DNA of 64,000 nt from Fasciola hepatica (Eukaryota; Platyhelminthes; Trematoda; Plagiorchiida; Fasciolidae): positions 28,476,501 through 28,540,500 of the forward strand of contig CANUEZ040000047.1 of assembly GCA_948099385.1 (NCBI GenBank), in the 5' to 3' direction. Below, piece by piece: positions 12,161 through 23,329 of the stretch (its first letter is position 1; each line of letters opens with the position of its first letter). Under the pieces are notes generated by a model. That model had not been told where the DNA came from, did no database searches, and was given only the letters and a program-made list of their open reading frames with translations. The position numbers and the translations under genes are program-made.

Positions 12161-12801
12161 CATCACCGCCAGCAGATTTGTGGCGCTTCAGAGCGGATAA
12201 CGCTAGCCAAGCGGAAAGTCCCGCCACATCCTCGAGCACTACAGCTGATCGTCCACGACTGCTTTGGTGAGTACACCTTATTCATGGTTAACCGCTGGAG
12301 TGGCCGTTCTCCTATCCACGACATGGAGATGGGCCCGGTAGCGTACAGTTCTGTTATTCGCAACCGATCCCTCGGCTACGGGTCAGGGGTGATCCTCAGA
12401 ACGCTCGTGTCTCACACCTATGGGTTCAAGTATCTCAACGCGGGAAGAAATCATCAACTCCCGTTGATCGATAATCCGCATGGGAGATAAGGTAAAGAAA
12501 GCACCGGTCAGCTTCTCGATTTGACTATGCTATCTATGGATTCCGTAGGAAGAAGAGTCCTCTAAGCAGCAGTAACCGCAGAGGCGTCAGTCGAGCGACA
12601 AGTGACATGGTCCATGAAGATACAACTAACTTCGGCGCAGAGAATTACGATGGTCTCAATGGTGAGAATGAGACTGAGTTTCGAAGCATGATGCGTCTCA
12701 CCCATGAGGTTTGCTGTCGGAAAATCTGCTTGGTTGTTAGTTGGAGACAGTACAAAGCTTAACATTTAGATTATAAGTATGATTTCGAAATACAAACGTC
12801 A
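12161..12801. other. region downstream of the GABPB homologue
   Basis: No coding exon, RNA gene or named element was recognised. The part just below 12802 should be the 3' untranslated region of the minus-strand gene, but no canonical AATAAA was found close to the stop on that strand. Confidence 0.4.
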
Positions 12802-12881
12802 TCAGTATGGCCAAATATCGGGGTCATCGTCACAGTTGCACTTGAGTTCATTTTTTGTCTGCTTACGTTCAAACCCAGCGG
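12802..12881 (-). CDS. GABPB homologue, exon 7 (terminal)
   Basis: On the minus strand an acceptor with a pyrimidine run (CTTTTTCAG) precedes 12881. Two bases complete the codon left open by exon 6, then 25 codons lead to TGA at 12804-12802. The encoded tail contains FERKQTKNELKC and an acidic run (DDDPDIWPY). Phase and splice sites fit exon 6. Vertebrate GABP beta ends in a leucine-zipper-like dimerisation segment, and I see no clear zipper here. Either the trematode tail has diverged or these last two exons belong to another isoform or gene. Confidence 0.5.
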
Positions 12882-13128
12882 CTGAAAAAGCTGAAATAAT
12901 TTAAAGGGTTTAAAAACTATCTGGGAAGCGCAGTTGATTTGTGGCAAATAAGCAGCATACAATCGATCATAGTCCTATCATACAAACATTTCAGAATAAA
13001 ATAACACTTGCTACGATCAGAAGTGAACCAGACAACAGCAAAATCAAGTGGGCAGAGCAGTAACAATACAAAACTTCGACACAATCAGCATCAGACGAAA
13101 AGTGGGATGATGCGTTTCTTTGACGTAC

Positions 13129-13272
13129 CATAGACAGCACCCAAATTGTAGGCTGCACTATTGTAGATAAACTCAACGACAAAGTTCGTATCACTTGTAA
13201 AGTTGCGTACGAAAATTCCATTATACAGGCACCAGTCGCACAGATCTTGCAGTGAGGCATTTAATTCCATAC
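13129..13272 (-). CDS. GABPB homologue, exon 6
   Basis: The minus-strand acceptor ATTGTGTTATCAG ends just above 13272 and the donor GTACGT lies just below 13129. Phase in is two bases, matching the single base left by exon 5. Phase out is one base, matching exon 7. The 48-codon content (SLQDLCDWCLYNGIFVRNF, then EFIYNSAAYNLGAVY) looks like folded protein with several aromatic residues. It is not recognisable as a known GABP beta segment. Membership of the gene rests on splice sites, phase and position. Confidence 0.55.
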
Positions 13273-14931
13273 CTGATAACACAATAAATGTAGAGGATAC
13301 CCACATCCTAGTTTATCGAAAAGAAACATAGCGGCAAGGTACAAATGAAGGTGAGATAACCAACTGATCCGAGTAAATACCGGTTTCCATATTGAGACGA
13401 AGGCTAACGGACAAAATGGGAAACGCGAAAGGAAGGAGCACAAGTAAACGCTTAAGAACACTAATAAAGAGGATCAAGAGATTAATGGTCGCACAGGGGA
13501 TAAATTCCGACTGAAGAAGAATAGTTCATTACACAGCTTCCACAAAGACAGAATGGAACACCCCTGGTCCCAGTTTGAACAACCACCAACCATGCCGTGG
13601 GTGAATCGGCTTTGAATAGTACCACTTAGTGGTTGCTCGCACATTATGCAGCCGACCTCAGAAATTTTCATCGAACGGTTAGGACCTTCACACCCTTGGT
13701 GAAAGAACGTTTACCTCTGCACACCAAATCTAACTTGATTTACAAATTTCAATGTAGATGCTTGGTCGGATAGAGTGACAGTTGCATAACCTAGTGACTG
13801 AACACATTCTAAACGTTTCGTGATGTAATCAGGAGCAGGTTAAACGCACGATGACAACGTTGAATACCACAGGATCCCGTTTTCAGTCGTCGCTCATTTC
13901 ATGATGTAATATTCAGTTGACCGAAGCACTGAGTTTTGGTCATCTATGCGGCAAAAAGTGTCAAATTATTGAGGTTTATCAAGACCTTTGCCATACATCG
14001 ATGGAACCTTTAATGCGCCAGCAGAAAGAATTGCTTGTTAACTTGTCTTTACCGCAGCGATGTAATTTAATCAAATGTTTATTTCTTATAATTCTCGGGC
14101 ATTATTCTTTTGAAACATTGGGTTCCCCTGATCCAGTTTATCACAGCAGATACAAGACATGAATCGCGATATGCAAGCATTTCTTTTTATCTCTTCTATC
14201 GCGTACGGAAAACATGCTAATTCGTATTCGAATGGGGCAGCGAACAACACAGCAGGAATTGACAGTGTCGAACGAATTAGGAAGCGGTTCGGAAAACTTG
14301 ATTGGCTACCGCCACGGCAAACGTACTGTGGGTCGGCAGTTTCTGTGCGCATTGTGGAGATCTAAGTCTACTTATCGATACATATAAGGACTATTTTTCT
14401 GCAGTATATATCGGCGGTGGTAAAACGGTCATCCCCAAGGAGCTTGTACTGTGACGTCTGGGATTTGATTCCAGTCACTTGCCAACCCGGCAACCTTTGA
14501 CTGGCCCCTCTCCAGAAATATTGCACACAGTTGTACGGTTAATGAAGAAAGAGATCTCTAAAAATGTAGTGAAATCGTCCAGGACAGATCGTGCTATGTT
14601 ACAACCCAGGCTCCTCTCTTTAAAATTATCTCGGGAGAAGCGTGTGTAAATTTATTCAGTAGAACCCCAAAGGAGGAACTAGATCGTTAGTACTATCAAA
14701 ATGGTGGGAACAACGACAGATAAATGAGGAAACAGTGTGAATACAAGAACGCCACAGTGAGCAACATACATAAATATGTCCTACAAAGTCTCTTCTTATT
14801 GGGTAGCTGGATCTCTTGGAATCAGTTCGGGAAGCCTAAAACGCTCTAAACGGCAGTGTGCTGATTACCAAAAGCCAACACAATTCGAATTCAGTAAGTA
14901 GACAGTGTTCCAGCAAATTACGACAACTCAC
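13273..14931. other. GABPB homologue intron 5
   Basis: This intron is about 1.66 kb. It contains a fragment with RTE subfamily-2 3' similarity near 14650-14830. A tRNA-like B-box (GGGATTTGATTCC) lies near 14460 on the plus strand and is too degenerate to call. Nothing else was recognised. Confidence 0.5.
14650..14830 (-). mobile_element. RTE subfamily-2 3' region fragment
   Basis: The segment GTGTGAATACAAGAACGCCA and its surroundings match the 3' untranslated region of the minus-strand copy at 31440-31530 (GTGAATACAAGAGCGCCA). It lacks coding sequence. It sits in intron 5 of the GABPB homologue. Confidence 0.5.
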
Positions 14932-15260
14932 CCTCAACACAAATTGAGCTCAGACGATGACTAGAACCGTTGACGAATCCGGCCAATTGAGCCGGTAGCG
15001 AGTTCACATCTTCGAAATCTAGGTCTTCCACCTCATCCTCGTTCGTGATACAATTATCATCTGGTGTGGCCACACGAACGATCGCACGGGGTCGGAGACG
15101 TTCCGAGCCCTGGGATACGTTAGTGGATACGCAGCTTTCGATGGAACATGAATTTTGCAGCCGGTGAATAGCATCAGTCCCACTTCGATGCGTAACGGTC
15201 TGGAGTCGGGTTGAGCCGGACAGTTTGGTATTGGATCCAACCAAATTAGCACAATCCGAA
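14932..15260 (-). CDS. GABPB homologue, exon 5
   Basis: The acceptor CTCCACAATTTCAG ends above 15260 and the donor GTGAGT begins at 14931. One base at the exon start completes the Asn codon left by exon 4, and the exon leaves one base for exon 6. The 109-codon content is low-complexity Ser/Thr/Asn-rich with an acidic patch (NEDEVEDLDFEDVNSLP). That fits the poorly conserved, activation-type middle region that lies between the ankyrin repeats and the C-terminus in GABP beta. No catalytic motif is present. The frame is uninterrupted over 329 bases, and both splice sites are strong. Confidence 0.7.
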
Positions 15261-17539
15261 CTGAAATTGTGGAGAAACGATGAAACTAGTCACTAAAGTG
15301 CTATTGAAAAGGGTGACACGATATCTAGAATCCAGTGGTTATACACAGAACGAGCAAATGCTGAAAAAATGATACTTACAAGGGATATTTTCTTTTCGGA
15401 CTTCTGCCACGACGCACAATAACAATGAGTGGTGGTACACAGGGAGAGGGAGAGGCGGGTGGTAGTAAAAGTACACATTTTTGATGTGAAGTATACCATA
15501 AGGCTAGCTCGGAGTATTATAAATTCAGTGTGGCCCTCATTAGCCTAAACTATCTATCTAATTTGTCCTGCCTAGTGCTCAAGGCGTTGTGGTTGATTGA
15601 AAGGGTGTATTATTCGATTGTTTCTACTCCATAGATAAGCATAAACGCGATGAGAATGACAGAGTCCATGAGCCCGAGGGTTCTGTTTACCAAAAAATAG
15701 AAAACCTTAGCTATGAGAATTAAGGAGGTAAGCTAAATAAAGCCCTAATTGGTCGATGGGACAACCGTGGTGACAAGCAAAAGTGTGTCGTGTTCTCATG
15801 GGGCAGCCGTATTCTTTATCGGATCCATCTGGTACTCCCAAGAAAAATCGAGGTAACAGCCACGTCCCGATGAATCGCTCGTCAGGAAGAACCAAATCAG
15901 GTGATGTAGCCGAGATTTTCAAATATCGGCAAGGTGCTCCTCGATCACATGATGCCAACTCCAGTGAAATGGACGAAGAACCAAATCTATATTCAACGAC
16001 CATTAGGGCGATGCTGCCATCAAAACCAAATCCAAACACTTCCGGATGATGGCGTCCCCGTACTCTATGGAGCCGTGGTTTTTTGCAAACTGCGCTTGGT
16101 TTTACGAAGGCTAAAGGCGCGGTCTCGAAAAAAACGGCCGATTGAAATTCAGTCCAAGTTCTGACTAACTAACCGAGTGGCATAACAGCTCGACCAACTA
16201 GCGGTGAAGATTCATGAGTTCTTGTTTTTTTCATTCTTTTGTATTACCGGCACTAGGGTCAGTGAAAAAATTGGGTCAACTGTAAAAGTCAGCTAGCTGA
16301 TAGCGGATCACTCTACCGTCACTTCCCATTTTGGAGATGCATCGCAATCACAGTGGAAATCATCCATTTTGCTGTTGAATTGATGCAACTGTTACCAGCC
16401 GTCCACCTCGCCGGGATTCAAAACCGCGCGTAGACGTCATCCACGTTTTAGTACCGCTTGTGCTCTACCAATTGAGCTACGAACACACGCTGAGGGCTTC
16501 TAAACACTTAGCTAATAGACCATTCTGTATTGTAACTGTGGTCAAAATCATACATTTCTAGTGCATGTGCCAAGGAGAAGTCTGTCTTTGGCGTTCACAA
16601 AGCGGATAGGGATGGAAAGAACGAATGACAACGAGGCAGATAATGAAGTGCAAAAAAACGGGTCAAATCTTGACTCATCACGACTACTCTAGTTTGTACT
16701 ATGAAACAACAGTTACTGTTCCCCAATAATTACTAAATGAATGATTATCATGAGCAGAATGGCATCAGCGCCAGTGCGGAAGAAGGGACTTATACGTTAA
16801 TCAAAAAACAAAGGTTTTATGTCAGAACGCTCAGGTGCTGATCGTTTATCAGGATGAACGAAAATCCGAATGGAACAAAGAACACCAACAATAAACCGAC
16901 AAGATATCAATAGTCCTGCATTAAAGTAGATGAGACTTCTACACGGAAGACAGCCAATCAGCGTTTCATGAGAAACACATTTAACCTCCCGTTAGTATTC
17001 GTTTTGAATCCCGCCATAAAAGAACTAGTTTAATTTTTTCATTCCAGTGACACCTTAGATACAACTATCAAGCAGAATAGTAGTAAGCTACCGCCGATGA
17101 AAGCTACTGTTTAACAATGCATCTTGTGCCACCAACCATTCAATTTATTCACTTGAATCTAGGACATAATGACCAGATCCGAGACAAAATTACCTTTCTC
17201 TAGAAAAACTGCCACGTACAAGGTACATTACAGACTTCTACCTATCAGAGATTCGGTCTGTTTTCAGTTCGCCGAATAAATGTGTTCTAATAAAAATGAA
17301 GAATTCTTTTCTGTTGAATATTTTACGAAATGAAACGGACAACAACTGACGAGTTGATCTGAGAGACAATACGAAATGTTGGGCTGCACTAGTGCACACG
17401 TCACTAGATGACCATTCCAGCTTAGTGGTCGAGTGGTGTAAGTTTCTATCAACTCTGAGATACACCCAACACAAAATCCGGACAGAATCGTCGTCGAAGC
17501 ATGAAGTGAAAGTAGTCGAACGAATTACGTTACACTCAC
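15261..17539. other. GABPB homologue intron 4
   Basis: This intron is about 2.3 kb. It contains a tRNA-like/SINE relic at 16405-16487. An 88-codon open frame at 15783-16049 on the plus strand has no domain and no splice context. No named transposon was recognised in the rest. Confidence 0.5.
16405..16487 (-). repeat. tRNA-derived SINE head or tRNA pseudogene
   Basis: On the minus strand a good A box (TAGCTCAATTGGTAGAGCA, at plus positions 16461-16479) is followed by a B box (GGTTTTGAATCCC, plus 16413-16425) at tRNA-like spacing. These are internal RNA polymerase III promoter parts. The acceptor stem does not pair and no clean anticodon arm can be drawn, so it is not called a functional tRNA. 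The likeliest identity is a tRNA-derived SINE head or a decayed tRNA copy. Confidence 0.55.
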
Positions 17540-17724
17540 TTGAGTATCGACGATGAATTGTCTGATTTAGGCATTTCTTCCATGGCTTGCACAACTTGAG
17601 CCAAAAGTGGCGGATTGTCAACACGGGACCCGGAACTTGTATAGATAGTCAGGCTTCCAGGACCAGATTGGTTTTCTCGCTGTCGCACATACAAATGTTC
17701 ACCATCCGGTGTTTCCACCAGCAT
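17540..17724 (-). CDS. GABPB homologue, exon 4
   Basis: The acceptor TTTGTTATTTCAG lies directly above 17724 and the donor GTGAGTG directly below 17540. Phase in is zero, matching exon 3. Phase out is two bases, matching exon 5. The 61 codons begin MLVETPDGEHLYVRQ and contain PPLLAQVVQAMEEMP. The start resembles the region of vertebrate GABP beta where short MPDGQQ-type segments occur, but that similarity is weak. The frame is open throughout and bounded by strong splice sites. Confidence 0.7.
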
Positions 17725-18514
17725 CTGAAATAACAAACAATACCGGGACCTACAGTGACTGTGATACAGCGTAATGATTTCGCTATTTTTAGGCGTCAAA
17801 GTTATCTTCCAGTGACGCTAAAATAGTAACAGAGCTGAATGATGACGATATGGAGGAAGACACGCAACGGTCGAGTGAACAGTCCCATAACAGCCGGTGA
17901 ACAGTCCCATAACAGTCGGTGAACAGAGGTGTGTAGCGGCGAGCCATGATATGTGTGTTCGGTGATATTGTTTTGGACGACAGAGATGTCTTGTCACCTG
18001 TAAGCTGATCTCCATTGTCGTGCACGCACTACTCATGCAGACTGAGGGCTTGAAACTGACTGCTGGTTAACGTTCGGTGTTGGTTATGTTCTACGGTAGA
18101 CATGATTTACCGATAAACTTAACTCAGTGGAACCTCATACGACTAGATGATCTAATTTCTGTGAGACAAACTTACGGTGGACATTCGAGACTGTCGGCCT
18201 TGTCACATTCCATTTCAGAGGCTTTTTTAATATTAAGCAGGTAAAGACCGGACCGCTATCCCTACTTTCGTTCAGAGGGATACAGTGACGAGTACTTTGG
18301 TGAACTTTGATCTGCTCACAGATTCAAAATAAGGATGTATTTTTAAGGTAGACAAGACACGAACCAATAAATGAGGATGAAAAAACAAACACATCAATGA
18401 GCAAAAAAAGAAGATAGGTAATGAGGTGCAAGCATTTCGTGTACTCTTTTCGACCGCGAACGTAAACCATGTCAGCATATATACGGTACAACAGGGGAAG
18501 GAGATATATCATCA

Positions 18515-18608
18515 AAGTAGGCTGGATTGAGAGCCCTTACAATGTGTACGGTGGGTAAGACTGCGGTCGGTCCGTGCGCACTGTAAGGGCTTTCAGTCCA
18601 GCCTACTT
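18515..18608. repeat. imperfect 27-bp inverted repeat (long hairpin)
   Basis: Arm 1 at 18515-18541 (AAGTAGGCTGGATTGAGAGC then CCTTACA) is the reverse complement of arm 2 at 18582-18608, with two mismatches that would be G-U pairs in RNA. The 40-base loop contains further partial pairing (GTGTACGG with CCGTGCGCAC), so an extended hairpin of about 94 bases is possible. It sits 28 bases before a (TA)28 run. It could be a MITE-like palindrome or a precursor-like RNA hairpin. No second copy was found in the window. Confidence 0.8.
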
Positions 18609-18635
18609 CACTGTTATGTATCCCCCCACTGCATC

Positions 18636-18636
<1 letters not shown>

Positions 18637-18692
<56 letters not shown>
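18637..18692. repeat. (TA)28 microsatellite
   Basis: A perfect run of TA dinucleotides lies between GCATCG and GATGTTTT. It lies in intron 3 of the GABPB homologue. Translated frames reading Tyr-Ile repeats here are artefacts of the repeat. Confidence 0.95.
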
Positions 18693-18694
<2 letters not shown>

Positions 18695-19029
18695 TGTTTT
18701 ACGTTCGCGATCGAAAGAAGCAAACGGAATGCTTACATCTCGTGATCTGTCTTCTTCTGTTTTTATTAACTGGGCAGAGGGAGCCCAATGCTTTAAATGA
18801 ATGTCAGTCTGGCCACTGTTTTGTTCCGCCCCATTAGCTCTAGTGAGCAACTCTTTTGCCTTCGAACCACCTCATTTATTGTGCAAAAACCAACCGTTTT
18901 TATAGATCAATAGGTGATCAAAATCAGTCATTGTACGAAGCTCATTGGTACAGAGCTCTTCCCCGAACCGGGTCTTCTGAATGGCTACGTAGTTCAAATC
19001 TCCGACTGGCTGATTTCCTTGCGATCGGT

Positions 19030-19190
19030 TAAAACAATTCTTGGCCGTTGATTGGTTGAGTCCGTTAAAACAAATCTCAGCTGCTGCTTGGTTGACTTTC
19101 GTTCCGTTCGATTAAAACAACTTTCGGCCGCTGATTGGTTCAATCCACTCGTTTAGGTAAGGGCGACTGTTCATGGCTGATTGGATGACT
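19030..19190. repeat. degenerate tandem units with ATTGG motifs
   Basis: About three units of roughly 50 bases share TTAAAACAA followed by GGCCG and TGATTGGTT. Read on the minus strand they present several CCAAT-like boxes (near 19050, 19133 and 19178). This may be plain tandem duplication. A regulatory role is only a possibility. Confidence 0.5.
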
Positions 19191-20229
19191 TCGCTCCGTT
19201 TCGTCTCGAACTGACTGAACTATCGACCCGCTTCGCTGGCCTGAGGTTTGCCACCGATTTTGGACAGGCGAATACGTGCAGTCTGTAAACGAAACTAGGC
19301 CGTCTGTCGATGTGTCAGCAAATACCCTTACAACCACCATATAGGATGCAGTTTAGTCGTATACGAACACGTGCACTCCCAGTCAATCTGAACTGATAGA
19401 AGTGACAGGATCGATTCTGAACCAAACTTGAGAAAGGTTACCCACGACAACTGATTACTAGCACTTCTGAAAATTCTTTGAATTGAACAGCAAAACATAA
19501 ATTTTCCGATACTCTATATGTGAAGAAGTTGAGGAGAAACGGTGAAACAACACCACAGAAAAACAAGACTACTAATTTCCAATAAACAAGATGGATCAAG
19601 GTGCAGCGCACAAGTGGACTTCAGCAAGTTCTTGTACTTCTGAGGGAGCCAAATAGTGCTGACTAGTCAAACTGATCGAACACTCCTCTGGCGCTTCATC
19701 ATCGTTAAGGAACGACGGTTAGTGCCACAATTCGAGCATCTGACGAAGTGTTAACACCTGATCGATGCAACCACACCCAGAACGAAGTTCAGCCTGCTAT
19801 TCGTGGATAATCCTCCGGAAAAATGGTTTAAGACGATGAAGTATCGAGGTCACCAAAAAATGGACTACAGTAGGTATGAAACGAATGCCTCGTTGGTAGA
19901 CACATGCTTCGCAAAATTCTTTCTTGATGAGGAACAATCAGTAATCCAATCCACGAACACGAAACTCTCACCCCTTCCTCAATGTCACGCGGCAAATCAA
20001 TCATCAACTTCAAAAAGTTTGAAATACGCGTCTTCACTTCAGTGCTTGAATACATGACTATAATTCAGCATCCACTGGGAGTTCAGAGTATACCTTCCAA
20101 GAAGCTTCCGTTGATGTAGATGGGGAAAAAATCGCTGGCGCTTGGTGAGTTGAATTGCCCCTTAAAGTGCTCGGTTAATGAGTCAAGCCGTTTTTCTTGA
20201 TCGTAGATATTTTCTTGTTTCTTTAATTA

Positions 20230-20375
20230 CACACTTATGTGAGTGCAGTGGAAGGGGTATATACCCCATTGCTACAATGCCATTGCATTATTGGGGATAA
20301 CCAGCAACCAGACCCTGAAACCTGGAGTGCTGGAGAACCACGTAAAGTCCCGATAGGTCGCATATGTGGATTACT
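20230..20375 (+). repeat. dispersed repeat family P, copy 2
   Basis: Plus-strand counterpart of the minus-strand segment at 855-1050, sharing GTGAGTGCAGTGGAAG, the PDPETWSAGEP-encoding stretch and the bases after it. It lies in intron 3 of the GABPB homologue. Confidence 0.6.
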
Positions 20376-20625
20376 GTCTACCGGCAACAGAGCTTGGTGC
20401 CATGAACTACGTGAGCAAGTATTAACTGTTTCCAGAGGCGACAGGCATTTCCATTTATTCGTTTACGTTCGTCTACATGTCTCGAGATCCTTCCTAAAAC
20501 TATTCGCGATTTGGCGTTGTAACAATCGCCGCTCCATTAGGTGCACTGACTCTCAGGTGGCTCATTGTCTGTGATGATCTTCTGGATCGAAGCTACCGGC
20601 GAATTTCGCAGCGACAAGCATCGCG

Positions 20626-20749
<124 letters not shown>

Positions 20750-20984
20750 GCAGAACATAAAACGTGTGGATTGTGGGTAAAGCCCATCGAAATCCTTTGG
20801 AATGGACACCATCCAGCTGCTCAAACCGAAGTTGTCTTAACGGGCTCCAGCTCCGGAGCCTTTGACTAATGGTCCTCCCGCAAGACGCCAGTCGAAACCA
20901 GGAGATCGTGTTGAAAGTCTGTGACCCTAATGGTGGTTTCTACGTCATTCGGGGTGGATCTAGGGTCTCCAACGCATCCTTGTA

Positions 20985-21115
20985 TTTCAGGCGAGCCACT
21001 GACCAGTTGTATGCCCCTTCTGAAAAACCTTACCGGTTGCATGAAACACGGAAAAGGGCAATGGGTTTATTTAATGGCAAGTCACATCCGCCACGTCATA
21101 GTGCTGTCCACGAAT
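20985..21115 (+). repeat. dispersed repeat family H, copy 2
   Basis: It shares GCGAGCCACTGACCAGTTGT, AAAAACCTTACCGG, GAAACACGG and GGGCAATGGGTTTATTTAATG with the other three copies. The central palindrome is degraded in this copy. Confidence 0.6.
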
Positions 21116-21728
21116 TTGTGTGTAGGAGAACGCTTGCCAGAGATGACCAGTCACATTGGAGCACTGCCACTGATCGCCAATTCAGTGGGCTCAGGAGCCA
21201 ACTTATTCGAGATTAAGCGCTAAACTGGTGGTAGCTCCCCTTCCTGCCACCTGGAAAGGCGCCTGGCAACACACAGATGTGTTCCAGCAGGTGAACGACG
21301 ACTGATTTAGCACGAAGTTTTCCGTATTTTTTCTTCCTGTAGGTACAGCTGAACATGTATTTCAAGGATGTGCAACTGACAAGAGACCACACTTCGTCTG
21401 ACATCTACCCACTAACGTTCCAGAAGCGAATGAGTCTCCGGCTCGAAACGGACCATCCCGGTTAGGTTTGTGTAGCAGAGGCAAGCAAGCAGTCACGCCA
21501 TATCAACGTTAGTCTCATTGAAATGGGGAATCAATCAACCTTAACCGAACATACACGAAAAACACGTGAATAGATCAAAGTTCAACAAAACAAACTACTT
21601 CGCTGCTTTTCTTGTGGCTATGGTACGACTCACTGAACATCGCACCGAACCACTTCATTTTGAAATCAAACGTTGAAACAAAGGTAAGCAATAAATTAGA
21701 TATAATATTAGTCGAAGCCAGCACTGAC
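21116..21728. other. rest of intron 3, nothing recognised
   Basis: Sequence between the repeat copy and exon 3, with no identifiable element or coding signal. Confidence 0.4.
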
Positions 21729-22190
21729 CACGTCTCGTTCTGCATCGGTACGTTTTGCTAACTTGGCATTTAAACAAGCGGTAGGCCCCCCCACCGAAGA
21801 CGAACCGGACTGAGCGTGCTTTGAAGGCTTCGAACCGGAATCTGGCGATGATTTAATCATGTCCATATGTCCGTTTGTTGAACACAACGATAGATCAATA
21901 TCATCATGATGGGCCGACTCGTGCGGTTGGGGCCAGACCAGTGCAGTTTTGCTCGGGTCCACTTCACCAGTAAGAACCGGGTCACACAACGGTTTCCCCG
22001 CAACTTTTGGCAACACCTCAGCCCGAGTTGTTGTGTTATCGTCCACGGTGGTTGCAGTAGTCACGGTAACCTCGTCGGCCGGTGGCGCAGCCGGAACCAA
22101 AGTCTCCTCGTCGGTTAGAATGTAGGCATTTGCATTCACAAGATCCACATTACTCGCAGCCATTCGACCGACGGATGAAAGCAGATCGTA
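21729..22190 (-). CDS. GABPB homologue, exon 3
   Basis: The acceptor (ATACTCAG) lies above 22190 and a GTCAGT donor below 21729. Phase is zero at both ends, matching exon 2 and exon 4, and the length of 462 bases is exactly 154 codons. The product begins YDLLSSVGRMAASN and continues with a Thr/Val/Glu/Asp-rich, low-complexity stretch (DEVTVTTATTVDDNTTT). That is typical of the activation region following ankyrin repeats in GABP beta proteins. The GTCAGT donor is less common than GTAAGT/GTGAGT and is the weakest splice site of the model. Confidence 0.7.
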
Positions 22191-22479
22191 CTGAGTATTC
22201 TAGATTGAACAGAGATAGAGGCGACAAAACGAAAGAAACAGACAAGAAAAGTTAAGTCGGAGAGCGAAGTTGATTAATATATTGAATGGAACGATTTATC
22301 GTGCACTATTAAAGCTCAGCTTAGATGGAAAATCCACGAAAGTATTTTCAGCGTTACTTTTCCGGTTAGAGATTGTACGAAGCGCATATGCACTTTGTCC
22401 CAATTGGGACAAACATCAGTGTGCGCAAGACTGCCGGCAACGTATACGTTAGGCAATCCTTACTGAGAATAGATTATCA

Positions 22480-22600
22480 CTAACAGCACTGTGGTGTGCC
22501 GAGTGTGACCTGCCCCTAAACAAGGCCATAGCTCTTTGTCGTGTTTCACTCATCCGACAAGGTTTTTCGGAAGAGACCACACCACAAGCCATGGAAGATA
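22480..22600 (-). repeat. dispersed repeat family H, copy 3
   Basis: On the minus strand it reads AAAAACCTTGTCGG, GTGAAACACGACAAAG, AGCTATGGCCTTGTTTAG, closely matching the copies at 12020, 20985 and 24215. The arms CTTGTCG and CGACAAAG again can pair, so the hairpin is the most conserved part. Confidence 0.65.
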
Positions 22601-23329
22601 TTGTAACAAAGAAAACGAGACGGGTAAGGCACATCTCTATTTGACCAGCCAGACAAGTGAAGTTAGTAAAATGTACAACCGTTTACATGGTTCTTTTTCC
22701 AGACCGCGCTGTAGCGGCACAAAACCTCTGGCTGTCTAAGCATTTCAGCTCCGTTTTGATCAGGTACCTGTGGCCATTAGGTTGTTTTTTGCATATCATT
22801 TTTCATCTGTTGGTCCGACTGCTCCGGTTGACGGTCTGATCAGTCGCTTCCCACAAGGGCTATCTCGCTGACTGCCTGAGATCCCACTGAGTCCCACTTA
22901 CAAGTACGCACGCCTCTTTTTTGACTTGGGAGGCTTCCGACATACTCAGTCTCCTATTTGTTCTGTGGCTCTCGGCTGGTTAGTCCGATCGGATCAATAC
23001 TAGCTTAGTTCTGTTTCCATAACATCACCCCCAACACTCGACCTTCCCTTAGAACATTCACTCCGTGTGCACCAGGAAGCCAAGTCGCATCTGTTGACTC
23101 TGTGGTCTTTGACTAAGTCGGAAACCGGCATTCTCACTCCACCCCCCACCCCACCCCAATATAATGTAAAGTCGATTGCATCGTCTCTGGAATATGTTGG
23201 CGCCCAGAACGACCACATAAGGTCTGCTGGGATTCTATACCTTAACCAATTCTCAGGTCCTGTGAAAATCCCTGGGGAATAAGTCTGATCGGCATCGAAT
23301 CTAAACCGCTTCCTGGTATTGTTCTCCAC

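Noticed and set aside
15783..16049. 88-codon plus-strand frame in GABPB intron 4
   Set aside because: No recognisable domain, no donor or acceptor pair, and low-complexity polar composition.
16405..16487. Functional tRNA gene
   Set aside because: A and B boxes are good, but the acceptor and anticodon stems cannot be paired, so only a SINE head or pseudogene is called.
21906..22118. 70-codon plus-strand open frame
   Set aside because: It is the antisense shadow of GABPB exon 3.
22520..22560. Minimal hammerhead-like core (GGATGAG then GAAAC) in repeat family H
   Set aside because: There is no room for stem II and the other three copies do not keep the core; the flanking palindrome is the conserved feature.
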